This document shows positions 1 to 9,952 of a stretch of 32,396 bases of DNA, piece by piece; position 1 is the first letter of the stretch, and every line of letters starts with the position of its first letter. The DNA is from Gammaproteobacteria bacterium. Lineage in GTDB: Bacteria; Pseudomonadota; Gammaproteobacteria; JACCXJ01. The stretch lies in contig JACCXJ010000082.1 of the NCBI GenBank assembly GCA_013697045.1, positions 1 to 32,396 of the forward strand, written 5' to 3'. Position numbers and translations under genes: made by a program. The notes beneath the pieces are model-generated. The model was not told the DNA's origin and searched no databases. It saw only the letters and a list, made by a program, of their open reading frames with translations.

Positions 1-1
1 G

Positions 2-85
2 GGACAGCTCACCCTCAGCATGTCCGCCAATCCGGCGGTCCAAGAGGAGTTGTTGCACTACCTCGAGGCATTGCAGGCCGCCTGA
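2..85 (+). CDS. C-terminal end of a partial ORF entering from the left edge (...GQLTLSMSANPAVQEELLHYLEALQAA*); possibly the end of a transposase, identity not established
   Basis: Manual translation of frame 2, open from position 2 to TGA at 83-85; converges on the truncated pilY1 stop 21 bp away. Confidence 0.4.
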   Translation, partial: GQLTLSMSANPAVQEELLHYLEALQAA

Positions 86-105
86 AAGCCCCAGGTAAGA
101 GAAAT

Positions 106-2232
106 TTATGCAACGATAGGGTAGAGATAGACCTTGGACACATTGCCGCTGCTATTCCGCTCTTGATAGGCGCCTATGCCACCGTCGAAGAAATAGTCTT
201 TCTTTGTCGGGGTTGGCGTGATGGTCGTGCTTACGCCCGGGAACGCGATCAGCAGGATGTCTTCCCGTAGGCGAGACAAGCGGGTCCAGAATTCCGGCGC
301 GATAAAGGACCAAAGTTCCTGCCCCGCGCCGCTGGTGGTCTGGTTGCCGTCTACGGCGTGCAACAGGCCGTCGCCCGCCCCATAGAAAACGACGATATCA
401 TTGGTCGTGCCGTTGCCGTAGTTGATGACCAGTGGTCGTGAATGGACCACGTCTCCGTGCACGGTGGGACGCAATCCACCGGTCGCGGTCGTGGGCTTGT
501 TATAGGTCTGATAAGCGCCAGTGCCGTCGGGTGGTCCGTCACCGGCGTTTTGGCCGCGTACCCAGCTAACCAGGGTGTCACGGGCCGCGGCGCTTGCGAC
601 ACCGAGCTCGGTCGGGGTCATGGCGCTGGTGTTGAAATCGACAATCGAACTGCAGTCAGTCGTGCCCGTGCAGGTTTTCACAATACGGTTGGCGACATCC
701 GAAATCTGCCGCAGCTTCTCGGCCGTGGCGCCCTTCTCGACGAGATTACCATCCGGCGAATCGGAATAGACCGATGTGCCGGATGTGAGGCACGTACCGG
801 CAGGCGTCTGATTGGGCGGAATATCCTGCCAGTAGGTGCCGGTGTCCGTGGTCCAGAAGCTGCGCGCGCACGCCTTGATGAAGCCCGTGTTGGCATTGTC
901 CACGGCGGCGCTTCCGGCGGCGTCGGAAAGGAACAGGGATTGGGTGGTCGTATTATAGGAAAACTGATACTGCTTCAGATTGCCCGCCCAGCGCGGCCGC
1001 GCATCGCCGTCGGGCCGGAACATGCCGATGAACACCTGGTTGAGATAGGTGCCCTGGGTGTTGACACTGGCCGGCAGCGACGCGGATGCGAACACGCTAT
1101 TCACGGCGGCGATCTGGGTGAAGATGTCTTTGAACGCGTCGACCAACTTTTTTAGGTCGCCGCCGACTTCGAAGTAACCACCGGCACCGGTGCCACCGAC
1201 GTTTGCCATCGATCTGAGCAGTGTCGTTTGAGCGGCGTTGGCCGAGGCATTATAGACGTTAAGCGTATAGCTGAAGACCGGCTGTTGTCCGGACTGGCTG
1301 CTAACATCGGTCGATGCCAGAAAACGGGTCCATTCGTCACCGAACCGGATATCCGATTTCGACGTCAAATAGATTTGTGCGGGCGAATAGCCAAGACGCG
1401 TCATCAAGGTATTGGTGGGCGGATTGGCATTTTGGTTCGTTCCGTATTCCTGGTTGGGCCAGGTGTTGCCCACCAGGATGAGGTAATTCTTGCCGCAACT
1501 GTTGGTGGCACTGATCGGGCTCCGGTAGTTCGTTTTGGCGGCGCCGGTGAATGCATTCACATCTTCGAACGCGTTGGTGTTCACGTAGCGGGCCGTACCG
1601 AAGTGGGTACCGTCCGTCGGCGTGCCGCCCAGACCCTGCTGCGCCTGGGTCGGGTTCGCATAACCGCCGTAGTACTTGAATGCCTCATACAGGGGTGCTC
1701 CGTAGTCCGCCGACGAACTGGTCTTGAAGTCCGGGTCATTGATCTTGCTATCGATGAGATCCAGGTCGCCGATCAGTGCCGAACATTGCGTGGTGTCGAG
1801 CAGCTTGATGGCTCGACGAATATAGCCTCCGGTATTGTTGGCCTCGGCCGTGCCATTTGTATTACTGAACAACATCAGACCGACATTAACTTTCAGAGGC
1901 GTAGCGGAATTGCAGACGAGCTCATTCAATACCAGCTTGATCGCGCGCAATTCGACCTGGCCTTGCTTGAGATCGGTGTCCGAACCGAACACTTGAGTCA
2001 CGTAGCTCTGGCACGTAGCGTTGCTGCCGCACTTGGCCAACACACCTGCCTTCGTCCATTTCTGCGAGTTTGCTGACCAGTTGGAGGTATTATCCAGGAA
2101 CAGCAGGACATTGGGCGCGTTGGCCGTCGCCCCCCCGCTCACATACAGATCGATGTCTTCGGCCAGAGCGGCCCCGGACATCAGATAGAGCGACGCTGCC
2201 GCGATGGCGAACTGCTTGGTCTTCAGTTTCAT
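106..2232 (-). pseudogene. pilY1: PilY1-like type IV pilus assembly/tip protein, C-terminally truncated in the beta-propeller domain
   Basis: Signal peptide after MKLKTKQ; vWA-like start (NVLLFLDNTSNW); PilY1 motifs RPTVHGDVVHSRPLVINYG and VVFYGAGDGLLHAVDG; ends at KVYLYPIVA* where homologs continue with RRGG..YYALDVT. Confidence 0.8.
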
Positions 2233-2260
2233 TCGGATCTCCAATGGTGATCGGCTGCGA

Positions 2261-2860
2261 TCAGGGTGCGCATTTAGCGTCGGCATCTGCTGCTTCCATA
2301 CGCAGTTCGATGCCTTGATTGACGGTTACGGAAGCGCTTGTAGTCGGATCGTTCACACTAGCCTGCACATCGAACAGCGCGGTCGTGCACAGCGAGTCAT
2401 CCGAGCTTGTGCCGGCTGCGCTCAAGTCAATGATGGTAGCCCCTCCCGATGGCAAACCGCCAAAGCAGGGCAGGTCCTGTGACGACACCGTATATTGGCC
2501 GCCTACCTGCGTGACGAGTTCACTTTTTGTGATCAGGCGGTGGCGCTTGCACGCGGGCGCACCCAGCGCGACCGACAAGGCCGAAGCGTCGGCAGTCGAG
2601 TCGTCCATGGTCAGACTGACCTTCTGGGTCGTGCTCGTCGTGATGCCGATGAAATCCTTGTTGTTGACCGTCTGGTCCAAAGCGAAGGCGGCGGCTGTCT
2701 GGGCCTCGGCCTTGAACTGCTCGTTCCCGACCACCTGCAAGTTAGTCGTCGTCAGGCGCATAGCGGCGACCGCGAGCAGGGTCATGAGAAAAAGTATGAT
2801 CAGGGCCACGAACAGCACTGCCCCGCCTTCGCGCGGCATACCTCCATCCATCGCGTTCAT
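2261..2860 (-). CDS. pilX: PilX-like minor pilin assembly protein
   Basis: N-terminus GGAVLFVALIILFLMTLLAVAAMRLTTTNLQVVGNEQFKAEA is typical of PilX_N; sits between pilY1 and pilW. Confidence 0.75.
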   Translation of the reverse strand: MNAMDGGMPREGGAVLFVALIILFLMTLLAVAAMRLTTTNLQVVGNEQFKAEAQTAAAFALDQTVNNKDFIGITTSTTQKVSLTMDDSTADASALSVALGAPACKRHRLITKSELVTQVGGQYTVSSQDLPCFGGLPSGGATIIDLSAAGTSSDDSLCTTALFDVQASVNDPTTSASVTVNQGIELRMEAADADAKCAP

Positions 2861-3883
2861 TCCTTCCTGCCCTGAGGGTTGACGAAATTGAAGTAACCCG
2901 TGAAGACGTGGCGCTTATAACCCTTATTCAAGCTGGCCGCGTAGGTAGTGGCATTCACATCGCCCATCGTATAGATCTTGTCGTCCGTATAGCCGGCCGT
3001 GACTAGAGGCGCACGTGCCAGTAGCCAGACCCGCGCACCGACGACCTGGGTCCAGTCTGCCGGCACCGAAGCAAAGTTATCCGGTGAGGAATCGCCGTCG
3101 GTATCGACCCCGTACTCCACTTGCATGTTCTCGATATTCTCAGCCAGCGGGACGGGTGTGCCGACACCGCCGGGTCCGATGTCGACGTACTGCAGCTTGT
3201 CATCGGAACTGACAAAAAAGATCCGGCGGATGAACTTTCGGACTGGCGCGACGGTACCTGCGCAATCCTTCTTCTGGAGGGTGTAGGGCGAGCCCGAGTT
3301 GGCGGCCAGCACGAACGGATTGGTCGAATATTGCGCACCGCACTCGGACACCTGCATATAGAGGTCGTTCGCAACCAATCCCGCACAGCCGCCCACGCCT
3401 ACGACACAGGTCGCGGCGCGTTGTACAAAGAGCGCATCGGTATCGGACGGACTTGCGTGATCCGTTGATACAACTGAACAGTGCAAGCGTGGCCCCGGTA
3501 TCGCTGTGATTGCTACCGCGGACGGCAAGCGCGAGCGAAGCCACCCAGTCGGCAACCGTCGTCGAACACGGTAGATCCGTCGTCGCTCCAGGCGACACAG
3601 TGCTCAAAGTCCCATAGTAGCCGGCATGGCTCAGTTCATCGCCCAAGACCAGCAACGCATAACGGCCGTTCTCGTAAATGTCGGCCGACTTGTCGATCTC
3701 GCGCCGCGTATTGCTGCTGTTCGCGAAAATACTCACCAGAAACGACAGGACCAGCAGACCGATGGTGATCGACACCATGACTTCGACGATTGAAATGCCC
3801 TGCTGATGACCCGCGGGACTCTTCGCCCGCCGGTTAATCAACTGCCGTTGCCAATGCGTCCCGACTGAACTATCCGCAAACAT
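2857..3883 (-). pseudogene. pilW: PilW-like minor pilin assembly protein, split by a frameshift near 3440-3480
   Basis: N-terminal half in ORF 3200..3883 (GISIVEVMVSITIGLLVLSFLVSIFANSSNTRREIDKSADIYENGRYALLVLGDELSHAGYYG); C-terminal half in another frame, ORF 2857..3555 (SDTDALFVQRAATCVVG...IENMQVEYGVDTDGD...VVGARVWLLARA). Confidence 0.75.
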
Positions 3884-3912
3884 GGCTCAAGGTTCCCCAG
3901 GTTGTGGCCACG

Positions 3913-4560
3913 TCATCCAACCAGCTTGGGGATCATCACGCGTGTGACGACCGCCCGGCGCAGGCCGGTTCCGAAATTGACGCCAGACGCACACAGCGCC
4001 GCGGGCGTGCCGGCATCGGGATCGGCAGTCTGAGTCAATCCCTGCCAGACCACGACGATGAAAAAATCGGCTAGCGCGAAGTCGGTCGGCGGACTGACGT
4101 TGATGATGCATCCGCGCGCACCGATCATGGCGCCGATCTGACTCCCGGCGCTGGTTTCTGCTACGCCCTTGAGCGCCTGTCCCCACAGGCAAAGTTGGGA
4201 CTCGGCCTTGTTCGTCACTGTCACACAGTTGCTGTAGCTGTCGCCGGTTCCGAACACGATGCTGCCGTTCGACAAAGCAAAGCTCTGAAACCCGGGCGTC
4301 GTGACGACCGGCGGGCTACCCGTCGACACATCGAGCAGGCCACGGCTACTCATCATCCGATCCGCCATGTCACGCATCGAGGCAAGCCCCTGTGCGCGCT
4401 GATAGGACTCCATTTCGATGACGGATGCCTTGCTTTGCAGGCCGGCCAACCGCAACAGACCGATAACGACGACAACGATCGTGATCAGAACCTCGATCAG
4501 GCTGAAGCCGGATCCCTGCCTCGGGAGGAGCGGACGCTTTCCAACTCGAGACCAATTCAC
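3913..4560 (-). CDS. pilV: PilV-like type IV pilus minor pilin
   Basis: Prepilin motif GSGFSLIEVLITIVVVVIGLLRLAGLQSKASVIEMESYQRAQGLASMRDMADRM. Confidence 0.8.
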   Translation of the reverse strand: MNWSRVGKRPLLPRQGSGFSLIEVLITIVVVVIGLLRLAGLQSKASVIEMESYQRAQGLASMRDMADRMMSSRGLLDVSTGSPPVVTTPGFQSFALSNGSIVFGTGDSYSNCVTVTNKAESQLCLWGQALKGVAETSAGSQIGAMIGARGCIINVSPPTDFALADFFIVVVWQGLTQTADPDAGTPAALCASGVNFGTGLRRAVVTRVMIPKLVG

Positions 4561-5033
4561 GTGCAGATTCCTTCAGCGACGCGCGGTCGTCCAACGGTGT
4601 CGATCGTGATGCACCGCGACTTCGAGCTGGACGGTGATGTAACCGTGATCTTGGCCCCCGCACCACTCGACAGCCTGCCAAAACCGTTGTATGCGATCGA
4701 CGGATTGGTCGGGCTGAACTCCAGGCTCGCAAATGGCTCCTGCGTGCGCAATAGCGTGCTGTCGGACGTAACGATAGTCCAGCCATCTTTAAGATTGGTG
4801 ACACTCATCGAAACCGCGGTATTGCGTTTGACCGCTTCGCTGCGCGCGAGCAGGAGGCTATCGTACAAAGCGGAAGCCGCGGCGCGGACGCGCTGCGAGA
4901 CGATGAGTTCAGTGAACGAGGGATAGCCCATCGTCGCAATGATGGCGACCAAGGCTACCACGATCATGAGCTCAAGCAGGGTAAAGCCCTTGGTTCTCGA
5001 ATTCGCGGTTATGGTGGTATTCATTTCTTCCAA
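4557..5033 (-). CDS. fimT: GspH/FimT-family minor pseudopilin
   Basis: KGFTLLELMIVVALVAIIATMGYPSFTELIVSQRVRAAASALYDSLLLARSEAVKRN; 4-nt overlap with pilV. Confidence 0.75.
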   Translation of the reverse strand: MEEMNTTITANSRTKGFTLLELMIVVALVAIIATMGYPSFTELIVSQRVRAAASALYDSLLLARSEAVKRNTAVSMSVTNLKDGWTIVTSDSTLLRTQEPFASLEFSPTNPSIAYNGFGRLSSGAGAKITVTSPSSSKSRCITIDTVGRPRVAEGICT

Positions 5034-5446
5034 TAAGCCACCGGCAGCTTGGTACCGTTCTGATCGATCGTCATGCTCGAATCTCCAGCCATCACCCCGG
5101 AGCCAGTCGCTGTACCAGTAACGGCAAAAGTTGGTGGAGAAACCCCATTATTGGCTGTGGCTGAAAAATCGTAATCAGCATCGAGCTCGGGAGGATCGGA
5201 AGTAAAACTGAGTTCCGCCTTAGTCGTTCCGTAACGTCGCTTGTCCAATAGAAAGGCCTGCTGTCTGGCTGCCAGATCCATCAGTACGCTTTGTGCGGCC
5301 GCCCTCTTGCCGCGCTTGACATACTCGCGATAGGACGGAAGGGCAATCGACGCCAAAATTGCGACGATGACTACAGCGATCATCACTTCGATCAAGCTGA
5401 ACCCAGCGGAACGTCGATTTCCGTAGCAAACATGTGCAGGCGGCAT
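5021..5446 (-). CDS. pilE: PilE-like type IV pilin
   Basis: AGFSLIEVMIAVVIVAILASIALPSYREYVKRGKRAAAQSVLMDLAARQQAFLLDKRRYG. Confidence 0.8.
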   Translation of the reverse strand: MPPAHVCYGNRRSAGFSLIEVMIAVVIVAILASIALPSYREYVKRGKRAAAQSVLMDLAARQQAFLLDKRRYGTTKAELSFTSDPPELDADYDFSATANNGVSPPTFAVTGTATGSGVMAGDSSMTIDQNGTKLPVAYWKK

Positions 5447-5601
5447 GATGATCCCCGTTTGTTTAGATCAATGGATTCAGGTCAGGATCCATAGGAATTC
5501 CGACCGCATTCGCTCAATCAGTGTGAAAGCAATTTACCGCTTCATGCCCATGCTGGATCGTCATTTCTGCATTTTCTCTCAGCGTAGGAAATGGATCGCG
5601 G

Positions 5602-6073
5602 CTAGATCGGTCGGGAACCGTCCTGGGCGAGCGCGGGAATCTTATATCTCCGCTGTACCCGTGGCTTAATCGTGTCCGCGGCACGCGGTACGATCGAGAT
5701 ACTGTCAGCGGCCGCGCCGCGTGAATCGAGCAGCGCCTCACCGGCATCGAGTGTCCCATTATCCACGTCGGCGAACACCATTCAGCCGACCTCCCAGCTC
5801 GTCCCTCCTCCCGTACTGCAGGTTAGCGGCTTCCGCGCTCTTGCACAGTGTGACCCATGCGTTGCGTTTGTTGGCTTCGGTGCGCGCCAGGTGGAGGGAG
5901 GCGATGAGGGCATGGGTCTGTACGGACAGGCGGGAGTTCTTGATGAACTCCGACATGGAGGGAACCCCGGCCCCGAGGGCGATCGCCAAGACGGCGACGG
6001 CGATCATGAGCTCGATGAGCGTAAATCCATTACGTCTCCTGCTGTCCATGCGGTAGCGTCCATCGGCAGCCAT
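5602..6073 (-). pseudogene. Second GspH/FimT-family pseudopilin, disrupted by a frameshift and an in-frame TGA
   Basis: ORF 5759..6073 gives GFTLIELMIAVAVLAIALGAGVPSMSEFIKNSRLSVQTHALIASLHLARTEANKRNAWVTLCKSAEAAN; manual translation of a second frame gives CSTGGGTSWEVG*MVFADVDNGTLDAGEALLDSRGAAADSISIVPRAADTIKPRVQRRYKIPALAQDGSRPI*. Confidence 0.8.
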
Positions 6074-6245
6074 CGGCCGGGCTTTAGCCCGAGGCGCCCG
6101 CCGCAGCGATCACGCCCGCGGACCGGTCGGCGGGATCGATAGAGACCGATGTTACCGGCCTGGTCGGCGAGGCATCATGACTCCGGTGCGGTACACCCGC
6201 GGTGCCACCGTTGGTTGCGGGGATGCGCCGCGGGCTTTGTGCCGC

Positions 6246-6998
6246 TCATCCAGGGCCGTGCCACCTCGCCTCGCGCATCAGGCGTTTCATCTCCCGTACG
6301 GCCTCGGTGAGACCCACAAAGACGGCCCGCGCCACGATGGCATGACCGATGTTCAGCTCCCTAACCTGCGTAATCGCTGCGATGGGCTTGACGTTACGGT
6401 AATTGAGACCGTGACCGGCGTGGACCGTAAGACCGCTTTCAGCAGCCTGTCGCGCGGCACCTACGACACGCTCGAATTCCACCTGCCGAGCCTGCCGTTC
6501 GCCGCAGTCTGCGTAACGCCCCGTGTGTAACTCGACCACCGGGGCACCGGTCGCGCGGGCGGCCTCGACCTGCCGCGGTTCGGGGTCTATGAAGAGCGAC
6601 ACACGGATCCCCGCCGCGGCGAGCCGCCGGCACACCTCGCGGACGCGCTCCAACTTCCCTGCCACGTCGAGACCGCCCTCCGTGGTCAGCTCCTCGCGGC
6701 GCTCCGGAACCAGGCAACAGTCGGCTGGACGCAGGCGCTCGGCGATGGTGACCATTTCGTCGGTCACCGCCATCTCGAGGTTGATGCGGGTCTCGATCAT
6801 TTCGGAGAGCAACTCCACGTCGCGCTCCTGGATGTGCCGTCGGTCCTCACGAAGATGGACGGTGATGGCATCGGCCCCGGCCTGTTCCGCCATAAGCGCT
6901 GCTTGCACCGGGTCTGGATAGCGCGTGCCCCGCGCCTGCCGCAAGGTGGCCACATGGTCGATGTTCACACCGAGATCGATACAGGAGAATGGATCCAT
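6246..6998 (-). CDS. pdxJ: Pyridoxine 5'-phosphate synthase
   Basis: [26 protein letters not shown]...[15 protein letters not shown]...[10 protein letters not shown]...[12 protein letters not shown]...[17 protein letters not shown]. Confidence 0.95.
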   Translation of the reverse strand: MDPFSCIDLGVNIDHVATLRQARGTRYPDPVQAALMAEQAGADAITVHLREDRRHIQERDVELLSEMIETRINLEMAVTDEMVTIAERLRPADCCLVPERREELTTEGGLDVAGKLERVREVCRRLAAAGIRVSLFIDPEPRQVEAARATGAPVVELHTGRYADCGERQARQVEFERVVGAARQAAESGLTVHAGHGLNYRNVKPIAAITQVRELNIGHAIVARAVFVGLTEAVREMKRLMREARWHGPG

Positions 6999-7043
6999 TA
7001 CGCTACGTCCGGGCAGATTGCAGTAGTTGTCGATTATCCGGTA

Positions 7044-7062
7044 ACGGCCCCTGTGGGGCCGT
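7044..7062. other. Perfect 8-bp inverted repeat (ACGGCCCC-TGT-GGGGCCGT) between recO and pdxJ
   Basis: Read directly; no flanking T-run. Confidence 0.5.
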
Positions 7063-7142
7063 ATGCTCGCCCTGACCTTCCATCCCGGGCAGCCGGGAGC
7101 ATCGGGAGTGCGCCCACCCTCGGCATTCGATCCGATCGCTCC

Positions 7143-7862
7143 CTACGGCGATACAACGCCCGACGCGCCCCGGAATAGCTCGCGGCTGGCGAGCGGCCGG
7201 CCGCCCAGGTAGGCACCGAGCACGAACCGCATGAGCGCCTTGGTCTCGCGCAGGTGCTCGCGCCCGGTCAGCGCTTCGCGCGCCAGCGCGATGAGCGCAC
7301 CTCCGCTGATCTTGACCGTCACGACATCGGCAGGCGCCACCCGCCAGGGTCCCTTGTCGATCTGATAGTAGTAATCGCGACCGTCCTCTATGGCGGCCCC
7401 GCCATCGTTGTCCCGATCGAGCACCAGGCCGTAGCCGATCTCCGCGAGCAATCGTTTCTCGAAGACCCGAAGGACCGGCTCTCCGCCGGAGCGCCCGGCC
7501 AGCGCCGTCAGCACTTCAGCGTAGGCCTCATAGAGACGTGGGTGTGGATCGCTGCGCATCAAAAGCCGCGTGAGCAGTTCGTTGACATAGAAGCCGCTCA
7601 GGATCCGGCCACCGGATAGAGGCAGCGTGAATCCGGCCGGCTCGGCGTGCGTCAGGGTGCCGAGCTCGCCCCGTCCGGACCAGGCGAGCAGAAGGCTTCG
7701 AAAGGGTTGCAAGACCCCACGCCAGGGGGAGCGCGGCCTCTGAGCGCCCTTGGCAACGACACCGACGCGGCCCTGCCGGGAGGAAAACACCTCCACGACG
7801 AGGCTGGTCTCGCGATAGGGGCGCTGGTGGATCACGAAGGCCGGATGCAATTCGACGCGCAT
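7143..7862 (-). CDS. recO: DNA repair protein RecO (probable start at MRVELHPAFVIHQRPYRETS; ORF extends to 7952)
   Basis: RecO N-terminal OB-fold motif HQRPYRETSLVVEVFSSRQGRVGVVAKGAQRPRSPWRGVLQPFRSLLL; era-recO-pdxJ order. Confidence 0.9.
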   Translation of the reverse strand: MRVELHPAFVIHQRPYRETSLVVEVFSSRQGRVGVVAKGAQRPRSPWRGVLQPFRSLLLAWSGRGELGTLTHAEPAGFTLPLSGGRILSGFYVNELLTRLLMRSDPHPRLYEAYAEVLTALAGRSGGEPVLRVFEKRLLAEIGYGLVLDRDNDGGAAIEDGRDYYYQIDKGPWRVAPADVVTVKISGGALIALAREALTGREHLRETKALMRFVLGAYLGGRPLASRELFRGASGVVSP

Positions 7863-7911
7863 GGCGTTCAATCGCTCCGGCCAATCGCTCCGACCTGGGG
7901 CGGAGCCCTCG

Positions 7912-8817
7912 TCAATCGCCGAGACCCAGTCGCTGCAAGGCGCACGCATCATCGGACCAGTGCTCTTTGACCTTCACCCAAGTCCGCAGAAAGACCCTGC
8001 GGCCGAACATGCGCTCCATGTCCAACCGTGCCTCCTCGCCCACGCGTTTGAGCACCGCGCCGCCCTGACCGATGACGATGCGTTTCTGCCCCCTGCGCTC
8101 GACCCAGATCGTGGCACCGATCCGGTCGAGACCCTCCACGCATTCGAACTCGTCGATCACGACGGACAGGCGATGCGGTACCTCGGCACCGAGTATCCGC
8201 AAGAGCTTCTCACGGATCAACTCGGCCGCGAAAAAACGCTCGCTACGGTCGGTCAACTGATCGTCCGGGTAGACATGCACTCCCTCCGGCAGCAGGTGTA
8301 ATACAGCCTCTTCGAGGGCTGCGATGTTGTCGCCGTTGGCACTCGAAATCGGTATCACTTCCGCGAATTCCATCAATCCACCGACTTGATCGAGAAACGG
8401 TAAAAGCAGGCGCTTGTCGCCGACCCTGTCGACCTTGTTGATGGCGAGGATCACCGGCTGACACCGGTCCCGGATCCGCGCGAGGACATACTGGTCGGCA
8501 TCGGTCCAGCGCAGTGCCGCGATCAGGAAGACCAACACGTGTACGTCGTCGATGGCGCGACAGGCCGCACGGTTCAGCGCACGGTCGAGCGCCCGCCCTT
8601 CGGCCCGGTGTAGTCCCGGAGTATCGATGTAGACCGCCTGATCGTTTCCGCTAGTCTTGATCCCGAGGATGGCGTAACGGGTGGTTTCGGGCTTGCGTGA
8701 GGTGATGCTGAGCTTCTGTCCCAGCACGCGGTTCAAGAGCGTGGATTTCCCCACATTGGGCCGGCCTACGATGGCGACCATGCCACAATGGCCGGCTATC
8801 GTTCGCCGCTGATCCAC
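7912..8817 (-). CDS. era: GTPase Era
   Basis: GRPNVGKSTLLNRVLGQKLSITSRKPETTRYAILG, DTPGLH, NKVD, C-terminal KH domain (ERRGQKRIVIGQGGAVLKRVGEEARLDMERMFGRRVFLRTWVKVKEHW). Confidence 0.95.
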   Translation of the reverse strand: MDQRRTIAGHCGMVAIVGRPNVGKSTLLNRVLGQKLSITSRKPETTRYAILGIKTSGNDQAVYIDTPGLHRAEGRALDRALNRAACRAIDDVHVLVFLIAALRWTDADQYVLARIRDRCQPVILAINKVDRVGDKRLLLPFLDQVGGLMEFAEVIPISSANGDNIAALEEAVLHLLPEGVHVYPDDQLTDRSERFFAAELIREKLLRILGAEVPHRLSVVIDEFECVEGLDRIGATIWVERRGQKRIVIGQGGAVLKRVGEEARLDMERMFGRRVFLRTWVKVKEHWSDDACALQRLGLGD

Positions 8818-8819
8818 GG

Positions 8820-9605
8820 CTAGTCCTCCGGGATCTTGCCGGCGGCAGCGCCGCCCGTCAGGAGCACTAGCGCGGCCTGTGCGGCGGCCTGTTCGGCACG
8901 CCTGCGACTACTCCCCTGGCCGCTCACGGGCACCCCCAGCGCGGCGCTGGCACAACTGACCGTAAACACCCGACGGTGCGGTGGACCCGCGATGTCGGTA
9001 ACGTCGTAGATCGGGATCGGCAGGTGACGGGATTGGAGGCGCTCCTGGAGCTCGGTCTTCGGGTCCTTACGAAGACCATTGCGAACCAGGTTCGCCAACG
9101 TACCGGCAAACCAGGGGAGCACCTCGGCGCGACACGCCTCGATCCCCCCGTCCAGGTAAATGGCGCCGATGACGGCCTCGAGGGCATTTGCGAGGTTGGA
9201 GTCCCGCTCTGCCCCGCCGCTCCTTTTTTCGCCTTCACCAAGGACCAGGTGGGGACCCAGCACGAGGCCTCGGGCGAGCCGGGCCAGGGTTTCTCGTTTG
9301 ACCAGGGAGGCGCGCAGGCGGCTCAGCTGTCCCTCGTTGGCTCCGGGGAAACGCTCATACAGGCTTTCGCCTATAAGCAAGGCGAGCACCGCATCTCCCA
9401 AGAATTCCAGGCGCTCGTTATTGGCCTCGCCGGCACTGCTGTGGGTCAGCGCGGCCCGCAGCAACGCCGCGTCGCGGAAACGGTGGCCGAGACGCGCAGG
9501 GAGATCGTGGGCCCGCTCACTCCGTGGCGGCACCGGCGATGGTGATGCTCTCGTCGATTTTGAGGACGACATCGAGGTTGCCGAACAAGGGAGCGCGCGC
9601 CTCAT
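8820..9605 (-). CDS. rnc: Ribonuclease III (true start likely downstream of 9605)
   Basis: NERLEFLGDAVLALLIGESLYERFPGANEGQLSRLRASLV...NALEAVIGAIYLDGG; C-terminal dsRBD. Confidence 0.93.
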   Translation of the reverse strand: MRRALPCSATSMSSSKSTRASPSPVPPRSERAHDLPARLGHRFRDAALLRAALTHSSAGEANNERLEFLGDAVLALLIGESLYERFPGANEGQLSRLRASLVKRETLARLARGLVLGPHLVLGEGEKRSGGAERDSNLANALEAVIGAIYLDGGIEACRAEVLPWFAGTLANLVRNGLRKDPKTELQERLQSRHLPIPIYDVTDIAGPPHRRVFTVSCASAALGVPVSGQGSSRRRAEQAAAQAALVLLTGGAAAGKIPED

Positions 9606-9924
9606 AGGCCATGCGCACCAGCCGCTGCCTGCCGCTCGGGTCGCGTTTCACGCTCAAGGCGTTCTTGATCGTGGCATCGGTGAAGCGATCGACGTCGGAG
9701 ACCTCGAAGTTGCGCATGACCAGGGTGCGGATTTCGTGGGCGGTCTTCTGGGCGATGTCCGGCTGGCTGGCAATGGCCTCCAGCGCGGCGCGGACCTTGA
9801 AGCTCTCGTTATAAAGTGGAAAGAGCTTCATGACGACGAGCGCCATGAAACCGACGAGGACGCAGACGACGAAGAAGCCGATCAACGTAACCCCGCGCTG
9901 GGAAGAGGGGACCCGAGGTAACAT
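9517..9924 (-). CDS. DUF4845 membrane protein
   Basis: QRGVTLIGFFVVCVLVGFMALVVMKLFPLYNESFKVRAALEAI; located between lepB and rnc. Confidence 0.8.
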   Translation of the reverse strand: MLPRVPSSQRGVTLIGFFVVCVLVGFMALVVMKLFPLYNESFKVRAALEAIASQPDIAQKTAHEIRTLVMRNFEVSDVDRFTDATIKNALSVKRDPSGRQRLVRMAYEARAPLFGNLDVVLKIDESITIAGAATE

Positions 9925-9952
9925 GGTTTGTTCTCCGATTACAGAGATGGAA

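Noticed and set aside
442-2076. Plus-strand ORFs opposite pilY1 (237 and 282 aa)
   Set aside because: Shadow ORFs of a clear PilY1-like gene.
5447-5601. Sigma-54 promoter upstream of pilE
   Set aside because: The TGGGCATGAAGCGGTAAATTGC segment lacks the correct GG-N10-GC spacing.
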